Assembly (NCBI GenBank): GCA_903897605.1
Contig: CAIUCH010000059.1
Span: 1-64,000, forward strand
Length of the DNA stretch: 64,000 bases
From: an uncultured Alphaproteobacteria bacterium
GTDB taxonomy: Bacteria > Pseudomonadota > Alphaproteobacteria > Micropepsales > Micropepsaceae
Reading direction: 5' to 3'
The notes beneath the pieces were generated by a model that made no database searches, had not been told where the DNA came from, and saw only the letters and a program-made list of their open reading frames with translations. Positions 8,777 to 20,866 of this stretch are shown here, piece after piece; position 1 is the first letter of the stretch; every line of letters starts with the position of its first letter. A program made the translations under genes and the position numbers.

Positions 8777-9858
8777 TCACCCGCCGCGCGGCGCTGATTT
8801 CGGGCGCGGCGGCGCTGACGGTGCCTGCTTATGCAGACGATCAATCCTTGCGCGCGCTGGCCGCCGCCAAAGGCATCATCTTCGGCAGCGCGGCCGCCAC
8901 CTATGAACTCCGGGATGCGGATTTCAGCAGCCTGTTGGCACGCGAAGCGGCCATTGTGGCTCCCGAATATGAAATGAAGCGCGATGTGACCGAGCCCAGG
9001 CCGGGTGACTATGATTTCTCCGCTTGCGATGCGCTGATGAATTTCTCCCGCAGCCATGACATGCGGATGCGCGGTCATCCACTGGTCTGGCATTACGCCA
9101 ATCCGTCCTGGTTGGAAGATGCGGTCCGCACCCGCCGCGATCCGCGATTGCTGACGGACTATGTTTCGCAGCTGGTGCGGCGCTATCGCGGCCGGATGCA
9201 TTCTTATGACGTGGTCAATGAAGCGCTGGTGCCGCCCGACGAAGGGGCCACAGGCTGGCGGCCCTGTTTCTGGCGGGATGCGTTCGGACCGGCCTATCTC
9301 GATCTGGCCTTTCGGGCCGCGCATGAGGCCGATCCCGCCGCGCTGCTGACCTATAATGATTTTGGCTGCGAGCAGGGCGCGCCGGCCAATGACCGCTTCC
9401 GCAAGCACACGCTGGAATTGCTGGATGGCCTGCTGAAGCGGGGCGTGCCGGTGCAGGCCTTGGGACTGCAGGGACATCTCGCCGCCTTCGGTCCAAAGGT
9501 GGATCAGCAAAAGCTTCGGGCTTTCCTGGCGCAAATCGCGGCGCGGGGGCTCGCTATCCTGGTAACCGAACTTGACGTGGATGACCAAGGCGGCCCCGGT
9601 GACATGGCCTTGCGCGACCGGGCCGTGGCGGACGAAGCCCGCCGGTTCCTGGATGTGGTGCTGGACAGTTCCGCCATCCGGGCGGTGCTGACCTGGGGCC
9701 TGACCGACCGCTATCTTGATCCGCCCCAATCCTGGCGGCGGAAATTGTCGGGGTGGCAGGACCGCCGCCTGCCGTTTGACAGGGCCTTGGCCGCCAAACC
9801 GCTCCGGGCCGCCCTGGCCCAGGCCTTCCGGGATGCCCGGCCTCGCCCAGGCCGTTAA
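8773..9858 (+). CDS. Glycoside hydrolase family 10 (endo-beta-1,4-xylanase-like), exported
   Basis: A (beta/alpha)8 retaining glycosidase of family GH10, 361 aa from ATG 8773. The N-terminus MITRRAALISGAAALTVPAYA is an export signal with a twin-Arg-like RR. GH10 markers in order are FGSAAATYELRD, EYEMKRDVTEP, GHPLVWHYANP, YDVVNEAL with the acid/base Glu150, GLQGHL, LVTELDVDD with the nucleophile Glu266, and a WGLTDRY C-terminal strand. All key residues are present. ATG 8773 is preferred over an in-frame ATG at 8707 because it removes a non-signal extension and gives a 4-base overlap with the upstream gene. Context suggests it trims or edits the cluster's own polysaccharide rather than plant xylan (inference). 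Confidence 0.9.
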   Translation: MITRRAALISGAAALTVPAYADDQSLRALAAAKGIIFGSAAATYELRDADFSSLLAREAAIVAPEYEMKRDVTEPRPGDYDFSACDALMNFSRSHDMRMRGHPLVWHYANPSWLEDAVRTRRDPRLLTDYVSQLVRRYRGRMHSYDVVNEALVPPDEGATGWRPCFWRDAFGPAYLDLAFRAAHEADPAALLTYNDFGCEQGAPANDRFRKHTLELLDGLLKRGVPVQALGLQGHLAAFGPKVDQQKLRAFLAQIAARGLAILVTELDVDDQGGPGDMALRDRAVADEARRFLDVVLDSSAIRAVLTWGLTDRYLDPPQSWRRKLSGWQDRRLPFDRALAAKPLRAALAQAFRDARPRPGR

Positions 9859-9970
9859 GAAAAGCTTGCCGTTAACCATTCGTCAGGCAGCGAGCCTTAA
9901 ATTTCTCCTGATTTGTGGGGGGCTTGGCGCCTTTCCCGCAAAATCCGCGCGGGGAAGGCTTTTAAGGTTC

Positions 9971-12148
9971 ATGACCTATTACCGGCCCATGACAGGTTAT
10001 GCCCCGGAGACGCCGGCATTCCAGGTCGAGGATTTTGTCCGCCTGCTTCAGGCGCGGCAGGGGCTGATACTACGCATCGCTGCCGGCACCGTGCTGGCCG
10101 CCATCCTGATCGCGCTGCTCTTGCCCACCGTCTATGGCAGTTCGGCGGTGGTGATGCTCGATCCCCGCAAGAACAATGTCACCGACGCCTCGGCCGTGCT
10201 GGCGCAGATCGACAGCGATCCGGCTTCGCTGCAAAACCAGATTCAACTTCTCACTTCGCGCGACCTGGCATCGCGCGTGGTCGCCAAGCTGCGGCTTGAG
10301 GATGACCCGGAATTCAATCCCGCATTGGCGCGGCCGGGCGCCGGACAATTGATCGCCGACCTAACCGCGACCTTCAATCCCCGAAACTGGCTCGGCGACG
10401 ATACCGAAAATGGCGCCCAGCGCCTGCGCGACCGCGTCCTGGACAATTTTCAAAAGCATGTCGGTGCCGGCGCCAATGGGCTTTCCACCGCCATCACGGT
10501 GACCGCGACATCGCGCGATGCCGCCAAGGCCGCCCGCATCGCCAACATCATCGTGAACACTTATATCGCCGATCAGGTCGCGGCCAAACGCAATGCCGGC
10601 AGCGGCGCCACCGCCTGGCTCAACCAGCGCATCCGCGATCTCAGCGAACAGCTGCAGGAACAGCAATCTTCCATCGCCGCCTACAAGGCGGTGCATGGCC
10701 TGAACGATTCCGCGCCGGGTTCGTCCTTGGTGGACCAGCAGATGGGAGCCATCAACGCCCAGATCGTGCAGGCACGCTCCGACCTGGCGGAGAAACAGGC
10801 GCAGAATGATCGCGTCCAGGCGCTGATGCGCACCGGCAATGGCGCGGACGTGGCCCAGGTGATCTCCTCGCCGTTGATCGTGCAGCTTCGCACCCAACAG
10901 GCGGAACTGATCCGCCAGGAAGGCGAGTTTTCCACCCAATACGGCCCGCTCCATCCCAAGATGAAGGCGCTGGAAGCGGAGAAGAGCGATCTCGATCAGA
11001 AGATCGCCCAGGAAGTGAGCCGGCTCGCCGGTTCCATGGCCAGCGATGTCGGCGTGGCGCGGGCGCATGTCGGTTCACTGGAAGCAAGCCTGAAGGGCGT
11101 GGTCTATCAGCAGACCGCCCAGAACATGGCACGGGTGCAACTGGACGCATTGCAAGCCAATGCCGCCTCGACCCGGACGCAATATGAAGCCTTTGTCGGC
11201 CGCCTGCGTCAGACCCAGGACCAGGATAGCGCGGTGGCGGACAGCAGGGTGATCTCCACCGCTTCGCCGCCGACATCGCCGTCTTCGCCCAGGCGATCCT
11301 TGATCGTGCTGGCTTCGGTTCCCCTGGGATTGCTGCTCGGTATCCTGGTGGCGCTGCTCGGCGAGCGCTTCGGTCCATTCCTTCCGACGCAACCCATGAC
11401 CACCCTTGCGGCGCCGGCTCGGGCCCCGCTTCCAGCCCAATCGGCCCGCGCCAAACCCGCTTCGATTTTCCCACCGCCGCGGAAGACGCAGCCCGCGCCG
11501 GTGCGCCCACCGGTGGTGGCGGACATTCTCGATGCCATTTCCCTGAATGCCGGCGATGCGATGATGGATCATCCGTCCAGTCCCTATGCCTATCGCATGG
11601 CGGCGCTGGTGCGGCGGCTTCAATCCCATAGCGGCGCGGCGGTGGTGGCGATGACCAGCGCCGCATCCGACGAGGGCAAGAGCGCCATCGGCATCTCGCT
11701 GGCGCGCGCCGCCGCCAGCATGGGCAAGAAAGTCGTGCTGCTGGATTGCGATCCGTCCCAGGTCGCCAACCGCGCCATGCATGTCGCCTCGACCGGCGGC
11801 ATTTATGACGTGCTGTCGGGCCTCATTCCCTTGAACAAAGTGCTGGCGCGCGATCCGCGCAGCAACGCCTTTGTGCTGACGATGCGGCGCCAGCCGCCCA
11901 ACATGGCCACCATGTTCGCTTCCCAGCAGATGAAAAAGCTGATCCGGCTGCTGCGCGACAATTGCGACATGGTGATTCTGGACTGCGCCCGCGCCGCCGC
12001 GCCGGAAACCTGGCTGCTGGCGCGGCTGTGCGATACCACTTTGCTGGTGTCGCGCAAGACCGGACTCGCCACGCCCGGCATGACCAAGTCGGTCGATATC
12101 CTCAACGCGGCGAAAGTGTCGCCGCTGGGATTGATTCTCACCAGATAA
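9971..12148 (+). CDS. Wzc/ExoP-like polysaccharide co-polymerase fused to a BY-kinase-type ATPase domain
   Basis: Chain-length/export co-polymerase, 725 aa from ATG 9971. An N-terminal Wzz domain (FVRLLQARQGLILRIAAGTV, first membrane helix), a long periplasmic coiled coil (residues ~200-410), a second membrane helix (LIVLASVPLGLLLGILVALLG), a Pro-rich linker, and a C-terminal P-loop domain. Walker A is AASDEGKSA (residues 564-572, Lys570), Walker A-prime KVVLLDCDP, Walker B DMVILDCA. The usual PGEGKST-type loop is altered, and the protein ends directly after the GLILTR strand with no C-terminal Tyr cluster, so autophosphorylating kinase activity is doubtful. An open extension to 9716 overlaps the GH10 gene and is not needed. 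Confidence 0.9.
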   Translation: MTYYRPMTGYAPETPAFQVEDFVRLLQARQGLILRIAAGTVLAAILIALLLPTVYGSSAVVMLDPRKNNVTDASAVLAQIDSDPASLQNQIQLLTSRDLASRVVAKLRLEDDPEFNPALARPGAGQLIADLTATFNPRNWLGDDTENGAQRLRDRVLDNFQKHVGAGANGLSTAITVTATSRDAAKAARIANIIVNTYIADQVAAKRNAGSGATAWLNQRIRDLSEQLQEQQSSIAAYKAVHGLNDSAPGSSLVDQQMGAINAQIVQARSDLAEKQAQNDRVQALMRTGNGADVAQVISSPLIVQLRTQQAELIRQEGEFSTQYGPLHPKMKALEAEKSDLDQKIAQEVSRLAGSMASDVGVARAHVGSLEASLKGVVYQQTAQNMARVQLDALQANAASTRTQYEAFVGRLRQTQDQDSAVADSRVISTASPPTSPSSPRRSLIVLASVPLGLLLGILVALLGERFGPFLPTQPMTTLAAPARAPLPAQSARAKPASIFPPPRKTQPAPVRPPVVADILDAISLNAGDAMMDHPSSPYAYRMAALVRRLQSHSGAAVVAMTSAASDEGKSAIGISLARAAASMGKKVVLLDCDPSQVANRAMHVASTGGIYDVLSGLIPLNKVLARDPRSNAFVLTMRRQPPNMATMFASQQMKKLIRLLRDNCDMVILDCARAAAPETWLLARLCDTTLLVSRKTGLATPGMTKSVDILNAAKVSPLGLILTR

Positions 12149-12170
12149 GTCTGAAGGATTCACGGACCCG

Positions 12171-12232
12171 CCTCCCCTGCGCACGCGAAGCGTGCTGGCG
12201 GGGGAGGTGCCGTAGCTGGCCCTCGGGCCAGC
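12171..12232. terminator. Double hairpin between convergent genes
   Basis: Between the convergent co-polymerase and gltD. The first stem is CCTCCCC (12171-12177) with GGGGAGG (12201-12207), enclosing GCACGC/GCGTGC with a GAA loop. The second is GCTGGCCC (12215-12222), a TC loop, then GGGCCAGC (12225-12232). There is no T-run, so factor-independent termination is not assured; the element also resembles dispersed intergenic repeats common in alphaproteobacteria. Confidence 0.5.
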
Positions 12233-12249
12233 GAAGGCGGAGGGGGAAA

Positions 12250-13701
12250 CTAACGCGGCAGTTCCGACGAACCCATCAGAAACTCATCCACGCCCCGCGC
12301 GCATTGCCGGCCTTCGCGGATCGCCCACACCACCAAGGATTGACCCCGGCGCATGTCGCCGCAGGAAAAAATCTTGGCGGCGCTGGTCTTGTAGCTTTTG
12401 GTGTCGGCCTTGACGTTGCCGCGCACATCCAGCGCCACACCTGCCTGTTCCAGCAGACCTTGCTTGCGCGGACCCAGAAATCCCATCGCCAGCAGCACCA
12501 ATTCGGCTTTCAGGACGAATTCACTGCCCGCGACTTCGACCAAATTCATCTTGCCGCCATCGCCCAGCTTCCATTCGACCCGGACGCATTCCAAGCCGGC
12601 GAGCTTGCCGTCTTCGACGATGGCGCGCCTGGTCTGCACCGACCAGTCGCGCGCCACGCCCTCTTCCTGCGACGAAGAGGTGCGCAGCTTGAGCGGCCAA
12701 TCGGGCCACACCAGCGGCTTGTTTTCCTTCACCGGCGGTTTGGTCAGGATTTCCAGCTGGGTCACCGAAAGCGCGCCCTGCCGGTTTGAGGTGCCGATGC
12801 AATCTGAACCAGTATCGCCGCCGCCGATCACCACCACATGTTTGCCTTTAGCGGTCAGCGTACCTTTGGGCGCGGCCTTGTCTTCGCCGTCACCCGCAAC
12901 CCGTTTGTTCTGCTGGGTGAGGAAATCCATCGCAAAATGAATGCCGTCAATCTCGCGTCCCTGAACCGGCAGGTCGCGTGGCGCTTCGGCGCCGCCGGAC
13001 AGCACTACCGCGTCGTAATCGGTGAGCAGCATCGCCATCGAAATGTTTACGCCGACTTCGACTCCCGTGCGGAAGGCCACGCCTTCGGCTTCCATCTGGC
13101 GGATGCGGCGGTCGATCAGATGCTTTTCCATCTTGAAGTCGGGAATGCCGTAACGCAGCAATCCGCCGATGCGGTCGGCCTTTTCGAACAAGGTCACGGA
13201 ATGACCGGCGCGCGCCAGTTGCTGGGCGGCCGCCAGGCCCGCCGGGCCCGAACCCACCACTGCCACGGTCTTGCCGGTCTTCCTGGCGGCGATCTGCGGA
13301 CGGATCCAGCCTTCTTCCCAGCCGCGATCCACGATCTGGCATTCGATCGTCTTGATGGTGACCGGATTGTCCTGGATGTTGAGGGTGCAGGATGCCTCGC
13401 ATGGCGCCGGGCAGACGCGGCCGGTGAATTCGGGAAAATTGTTGGTGGAGTGCAGCGTGTCCGACGCGCTGTGCCATTGGTCGCGATAGACCAGATTGTT
13501 CCAATCGGGAATCAGATTGTTGACCGGACAGCCCTGGTGGCAGAATGGAATGCCGCAATCCATGCAGCGCGCCGCCTGTTTGCCGACATCGGCATAAGGC
13601 AGCGGATGGACAAATTCCTTGTAGTTATGGACGCGCGTTTCCGGCGCCTCATAGCCGCGGTCCTGACGCTCGATTTCCAGAAAGCCGGTGACTTTTCCCA
13701 T
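12250..13701 (-). CDS. gltD: Glutamate synthase (NADPH) small subunit
   Basis: Beta subunit of NADPH-GOGAT; it passes electrons from NADPH through FAD and 4Fe-4S clusters to the large subunit. 483 aa, normal length. N-terminal Fe-S cysteines in [19 protein letters not shown] and [12 protein letters not shown]-binding [19 protein letters not shown] (residues ~149-167); NADPH-binding [17 protein letters not shown]-terminal FAD closing segment [18 protein letters not shown]. It sits 38 bases after the gltB stop on the same strand. That gap holds a 26-base palindrome (13712-13737) that is repeated before bolA. Confidence 0.97.
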   Translation of the reverse strand: MGKVTGFLEIERQDRGYEAPETRVHNYKEFVHPLPYADVGKQAARCMDCGIPFCHQGCPVNNLIPDWNNLVYRDQWHSASDTLHSTNNFPEFTGRVCPAPCEASCTLNIQDNPVTIKTIECQIVDRGWEEGWIRPQIAARKTGKTVAVVGSGPAGLAAAQQLARAGHSVTLFEKADRIGGLLRYGIPDFKMEKHLIDRRIRQMEAEGVAFRTGVEVGVNISMAMLLTDYDAVVLSGGAEAPRDLPVQGREIDGIHFAMDFLTQQNKRVAGDGEDKAAPKGTLTAKGKHVVVIGGGDTGSDCIGTSNRQGALSVTQLEILTKPPVKENKPLVWPDWPLKLRTSSSQEEGVARDWSVQTRRAIVEDGKLAGLECVRVEWKLGDGGKMNLVEVAGSEFVLKAELVLLAMGFLGPRKQGLLEQAGVALDVRGNVKADTKSYKTSAAKIFSCGDMRRGQSLVVWAIREGRQCARGVDEFLMGSSELPR

Positions 13702-13711
13702 AACTTCTCTT

Positions 13712-13737
13712 GCCCTACCGCTTCGCTACTTGAGGGC
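13712..13737. repeat. 26-base palindromic repeat, copy 1 (gltB-gltD gap)
   Basis: Outer arms GCCCT (13712-13716) and AGGGC (13733-13737) enclose a core containing CGCTTCGCTACTTG. The same core recurs at 54503-54528 with outer arms GTCCT/AGGAC; 23 of 26 positions match, and positions 2 and 25 change together (C-G to T-A). Confidence 0.7.
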
Positions 13738-13739
13738 GG

Positions 13740-18371
<4,632 letters not shown>

Positions 18372-18517
18372 CGCCAGACATTTCCATATTTCGCTGCACC
18401 CAAGCGGCCTGCCGCTTCCAAGACAAGGAAAAAACAGGCGCTCCATTGCTTTTTGCACACCTGCGCCACAGGGACTAGCTGCAGCGCGACATGGCGGCCG
18501 CGATCCAATTGCCGCAC

Positions 18518-18545
18518 TTGACTCCCGGCGAGGCAAGGATAGTCT
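18518..18545 (+). promoter_or_regulatory. Candidate sigma-70 promoter of imuA-imuB-dnaE2
   Basis: TTGACT (18518-18523), a 16-base spacer and TAGTCT (18540-18545). The expected transcription start falls at about 18551-18556, on or just before the imuA ATG, which implies a leaderless or nearly leaderless mRNA. The LexA box lies directly downstream. Confidence 0.5.
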
Positions 18546-18546
18546 G

Positions 18547-18561
18547 GAACATAACATGAAC
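18547..18561. promoter_or_regulatory. LexA (SOS) box overlapping the imuA start codon
   Basis: GAAC (18547-18550), seven bases, GAAC (18558-18561): an exact match to the alphaproteobacterial LexA direct repeat (GTTC-N7-GTTC on the other strand). It spans the predicted transcription start and the ATG at 18556. LexA bound here would block initiation of the mutagenesis cassette, in line with known SOS control of imuAB-dnaE2 in Caulobacter. Confidence 0.85.
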
Positions 18562-19308
18562 AAAAGTGAAAAACTGGCAGATTTGCGCCATTTCCTCGCG
18601 CGCTACAGCCTGCCCCCCGACCGGCCGGCAATCTCGCTGGGATTTCCGGCAGCCGACGCGGTGCTGGGCGGAGGGCTCAGGCGCGGCGCCTTGCATGAAG
18701 TCTTCGCAAGCGATTGGGGCGCAAGCGGGTTCGCCGCCTGCCTCGCCATCCTGGCCGCCGGGAACAAACCGCTCTTCTGGATCCGACCGGATTATGAGGC
18801 ACTGGAATATGGCACCCTGTCGGCCACAGGTCTGCTGGAATTGGGCGGTGATCCCCGAAATCTTTTCCTGCTCCGCGCGCCCGATGCCGGCGACGCCCTG
18901 TGTGCCACCGCCGACATATTGGCCTGTCCCCATGTGGGGGCGGTGGTGCTGGAGCTTTCCGGCGCCCCCCGCTGCCTCGACCTGGTGGCAAGCCGCAGGC
19001 TGGCGCTGCTGGCGGAGGAAAGCGGCGTCACTTTATTTTTGCTGCGCGAAGGGGCGATGCCTCAGCCCAGCGCCGCCGCCACGCGCTGGCAGGTGCACAG
19101 CCGGTCCTCGCATCCGCAGAATGACGATTGGGGTGCGCCGCGCTTTGGCGCGCAACTGACCCGTCATCGCCTGGGCGCGCTCAGCGACTTCATTCTGGAA
19201 TGGGACAGCGAAAATGGAATCTTTCACGAGGCGGCGGCGCATTCTGGCGCTGTGGTTGCCGCGCCTGCCGACCGACCGGCTGACGCGTCGCGCCAAAGGC
19301 GCGCATGA
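18556..19308 (+). CDS. imuA: ImuA, RecA-like accessory factor of SOS mutagenesis
   Basis: First gene of the damage-inducible mutasome (ImuA, ImuB, DnaE2). 250 aa with a RecA-like core: [26 protein letters not shown] (residues ~26-51), then [20 protein letters not shown] and the strand [10 protein letters not shown]. The [11 protein letters not shown] segment matches SulA/ImuA-type proteins; a canonical Walker A GKT is absent, as usual for ImuA. The C-terminal tail is disordered. Its start codon lies inside a LexA box, and imuB starts 95 bases before its stop, so translation is coupled. Confidence 0.88.
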   Translation: MNKSEKLADLRHFLARYSLPPDRPAISLGFPAADAVLGGGLRRGALHEVFASDWGASGFAACLAILAAGNKPLFWIRPDYEALEYGTLSATGLLELGGDPRNLFLLRAPDAGDALCATADILACPHVGAVVLELSGAPRCLDLVASRRLALLAEESGVTLFLLREGAMPQPSAAATRWQVHSRSSHPQNDDWGAPRFGAQLTRHRLGALSDFILEWDSENGIFHEAAAHSGAVVAAPADRPADASRQRRA

Positions 19309-20866
19309 ACCAAACGCGGCCGCGCCTAAGACAGACGTCAAGGAAGCGCCGCTGGTCATCGCCGGCCGCGCCAGCAACGCGCTTTATGTTCATGCCCTGA
19401 ACCGGAGCGCCCAACGGCTGGGTCTGCATCCCGGCCAACCGCTCGCCAATGCCCGCGCCATGATCGAAGGGCTTGCGGTCGTGCCCGCTGATGAAAAAGC
19501 GGATCTGGAATTGTTGGAAACCATCGCCGACTGGTGCGACCGCTTCACGCCGTTGGTGGCGGGCGACCCGCCCGATGGCCTGCTGCTGGACATTACCGGC
19601 GTCGCGCATCTGTTTGGCGGCGAAGTGGCGATGCTCAACCATGTGCGCGAGAAGATCGCGGCCCAGGGCTTTGCCGTGCAGGCCGCCATCGCGGGCACCT
19701 CGCTGGCGGCGCGGGCGCTGGCCCGCTACGCCAACGGCACCATCGCACTGCCCGGCGCAGAAGCGATGAGTTTGGCGCCGCTTCCCATCGCGGCGCTGGA
19801 TTGCGGAGAGGAAAAATTGCGGGCGCTGAAACGCGCCGGCCTCAAAACCTTTGCCCAGGTCGCGGACCGTGGCCGCGCCGAGCTGGCCGCGCGGCTGGGC
19901 GCCGATTTCCTCACCCGCCTGCATGTGATGCTGGGTGCGGAGGAAAAACCGTTGACGCCACGGCGGCCCCTGCCCGATCTCAGTGCCGCGCAACGCTTTG
20001 CCGAGCCGGTGGTCACACAGGAGGTGATCGCCAAAAGCCTTCACGCACTCGCCACCGCCTTGAGCGAGATCCTGGAACGCCAGGGCCAGGGCTTGCGACT
20101 TCTGGAAGCGGTGTTCTTTCGCGCCGACGGCAAGGTGGAGCGCATTACGGTGCGGACCGGTGCACCCTTGCGCGATCCGGCCGTGATGCTGCGGCTTCTC
20201 AATCAGCGGCTGGAGGCCTTGGCCGATCCGCTGGATCCCGGTTTCGGTTTCGACCTGATCCGGCTGGAAGCGCGCCTGGCCGAGGAAACCCATCCCGCCG
20301 AAGCCAGCTTCGACACCGATGAGAATGCCCGCTGGCAGATCGCCTTTCTGGCGGATCGCCTCTCTGCGCGTTTCGGCGAACATCGGATGCAGCGTTTCGT
20401 GCCCCAGGACACCCATATCCCCGAAGCGCAAAGCGTGGCGATACCCGCCCAGGATCGCGATTTCGAGGGAAACTGGACACGCAAGCGCCGCGAAAACGAT
20501 CCGCCATTGCGGCCTTTGCGGATGATGGAAAAGCCGGAAGAAATTAAAGATGGGCTTCCCGTGGCGCCCGACGGACCGCCAAAATTCTTTCATTGGCGGC
20601 AATGCAAATACGACGTCGTTCGTGCCGAAGGCCCGGAACGGATCGCGCTGGAATGGTGGAAGGAAGATCTGCGTCGGCGCCTGATTCCGCACCGTGAACA
20701 AAAGCGGAGGATCAGGCTCGGCGTGGCGCCAAAACTGTTACCTCCCAGTCGGGACTATTTCCGCGTCGAGACCCACCAAGGGTTGCGCTTCTGGCTTTAT
20801 CGCGACGGGCAATATCAGCACAACGGCCTTGCTCCACGCTGGTACATGCACGGTGTGTTTGCATGA
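19214..20866 (+). CDS. imuB: ImuB, Y-family polymerase-like mutasome scaffold
   Basis: A 550-aa Y-family polymerase homologue that in characterised systems lacks polymerase activity and bridges the beta clamp to DnaE2. N-terminal palm/finger part: [52 protein letters not shown] (the DITG strand without the acidic pair of active polymerases), AIAGTSLAARALARY. Little-finger and C-terminal regions follow, ending in RDYFRVETHQGLRFWLYRDG and PRWYMHGVFA, typical of ImuB tails. It overlaps imuA by 95 bases and dnaE2 by 4 (ATGA). Confidence 0.93.
   Translation: MESFTRRRRILALWLPRLPTDRLTRRAKGAHEPNAAAPKTDVKEAPLVIAGRASNALYVHALNRSAQRLGLHPGQPLANARAMIEGLAVVPADEKADLELLETIADWCDRFTPLVAGDPPDGLLLDITGVAHLFGGEVAMLNHVREKIAAQGFAVQAAIAGTSLAARALARYANGTIALPGAEAMSLAPLPIAALDCGEEKLRALKRAGLKTFAQVADRGRAELAARLGADFLTRLHVMLGAEEKPLTPRRPLPDLSAAQRFAEPVVTQEVIAKSLHALATALSEILERQGQGLRLLEAVFFRADGKVERITVRTGAPLRDPAVMLRLLNQRLEALADPLDPGFGFDLIRLEARLAEETHPAEASFDTDENARWQIAFLADRLSARFGEHRMQRFVPQDTHIPEAQSVAIPAQDRDFEGNWTRKRRENDPPLRPLRMMEKPEEIKDGLPVAPDGPPKFFHWRQCKYDVVRAEGPERIALEWWKEDLRRRLIPHREQKRRIRLGVAPKLLPPSRDYFRVETHQGLRFWLYRDGQYQHNGLAPRWYMHGVFA

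Noticed and set aside
8677-9879. 400-codon open frame on the minus strand
   Set aside because: Antisense to the GH10 gene, which has all catalytic motifs.
18372-18563. N-terminal extension of gltB by 64 residues
   Set aside because: It would run across the imuA promoter and LexA box; GltB homologues start close before the mature Cys, as with ATG 18371.
19190-20701. 503-codon open frame on the minus strand
   Set aside because: Antisense to imuB; no recognisable domain, His/Gln/Arg-rich translation typical of a shadow frame.
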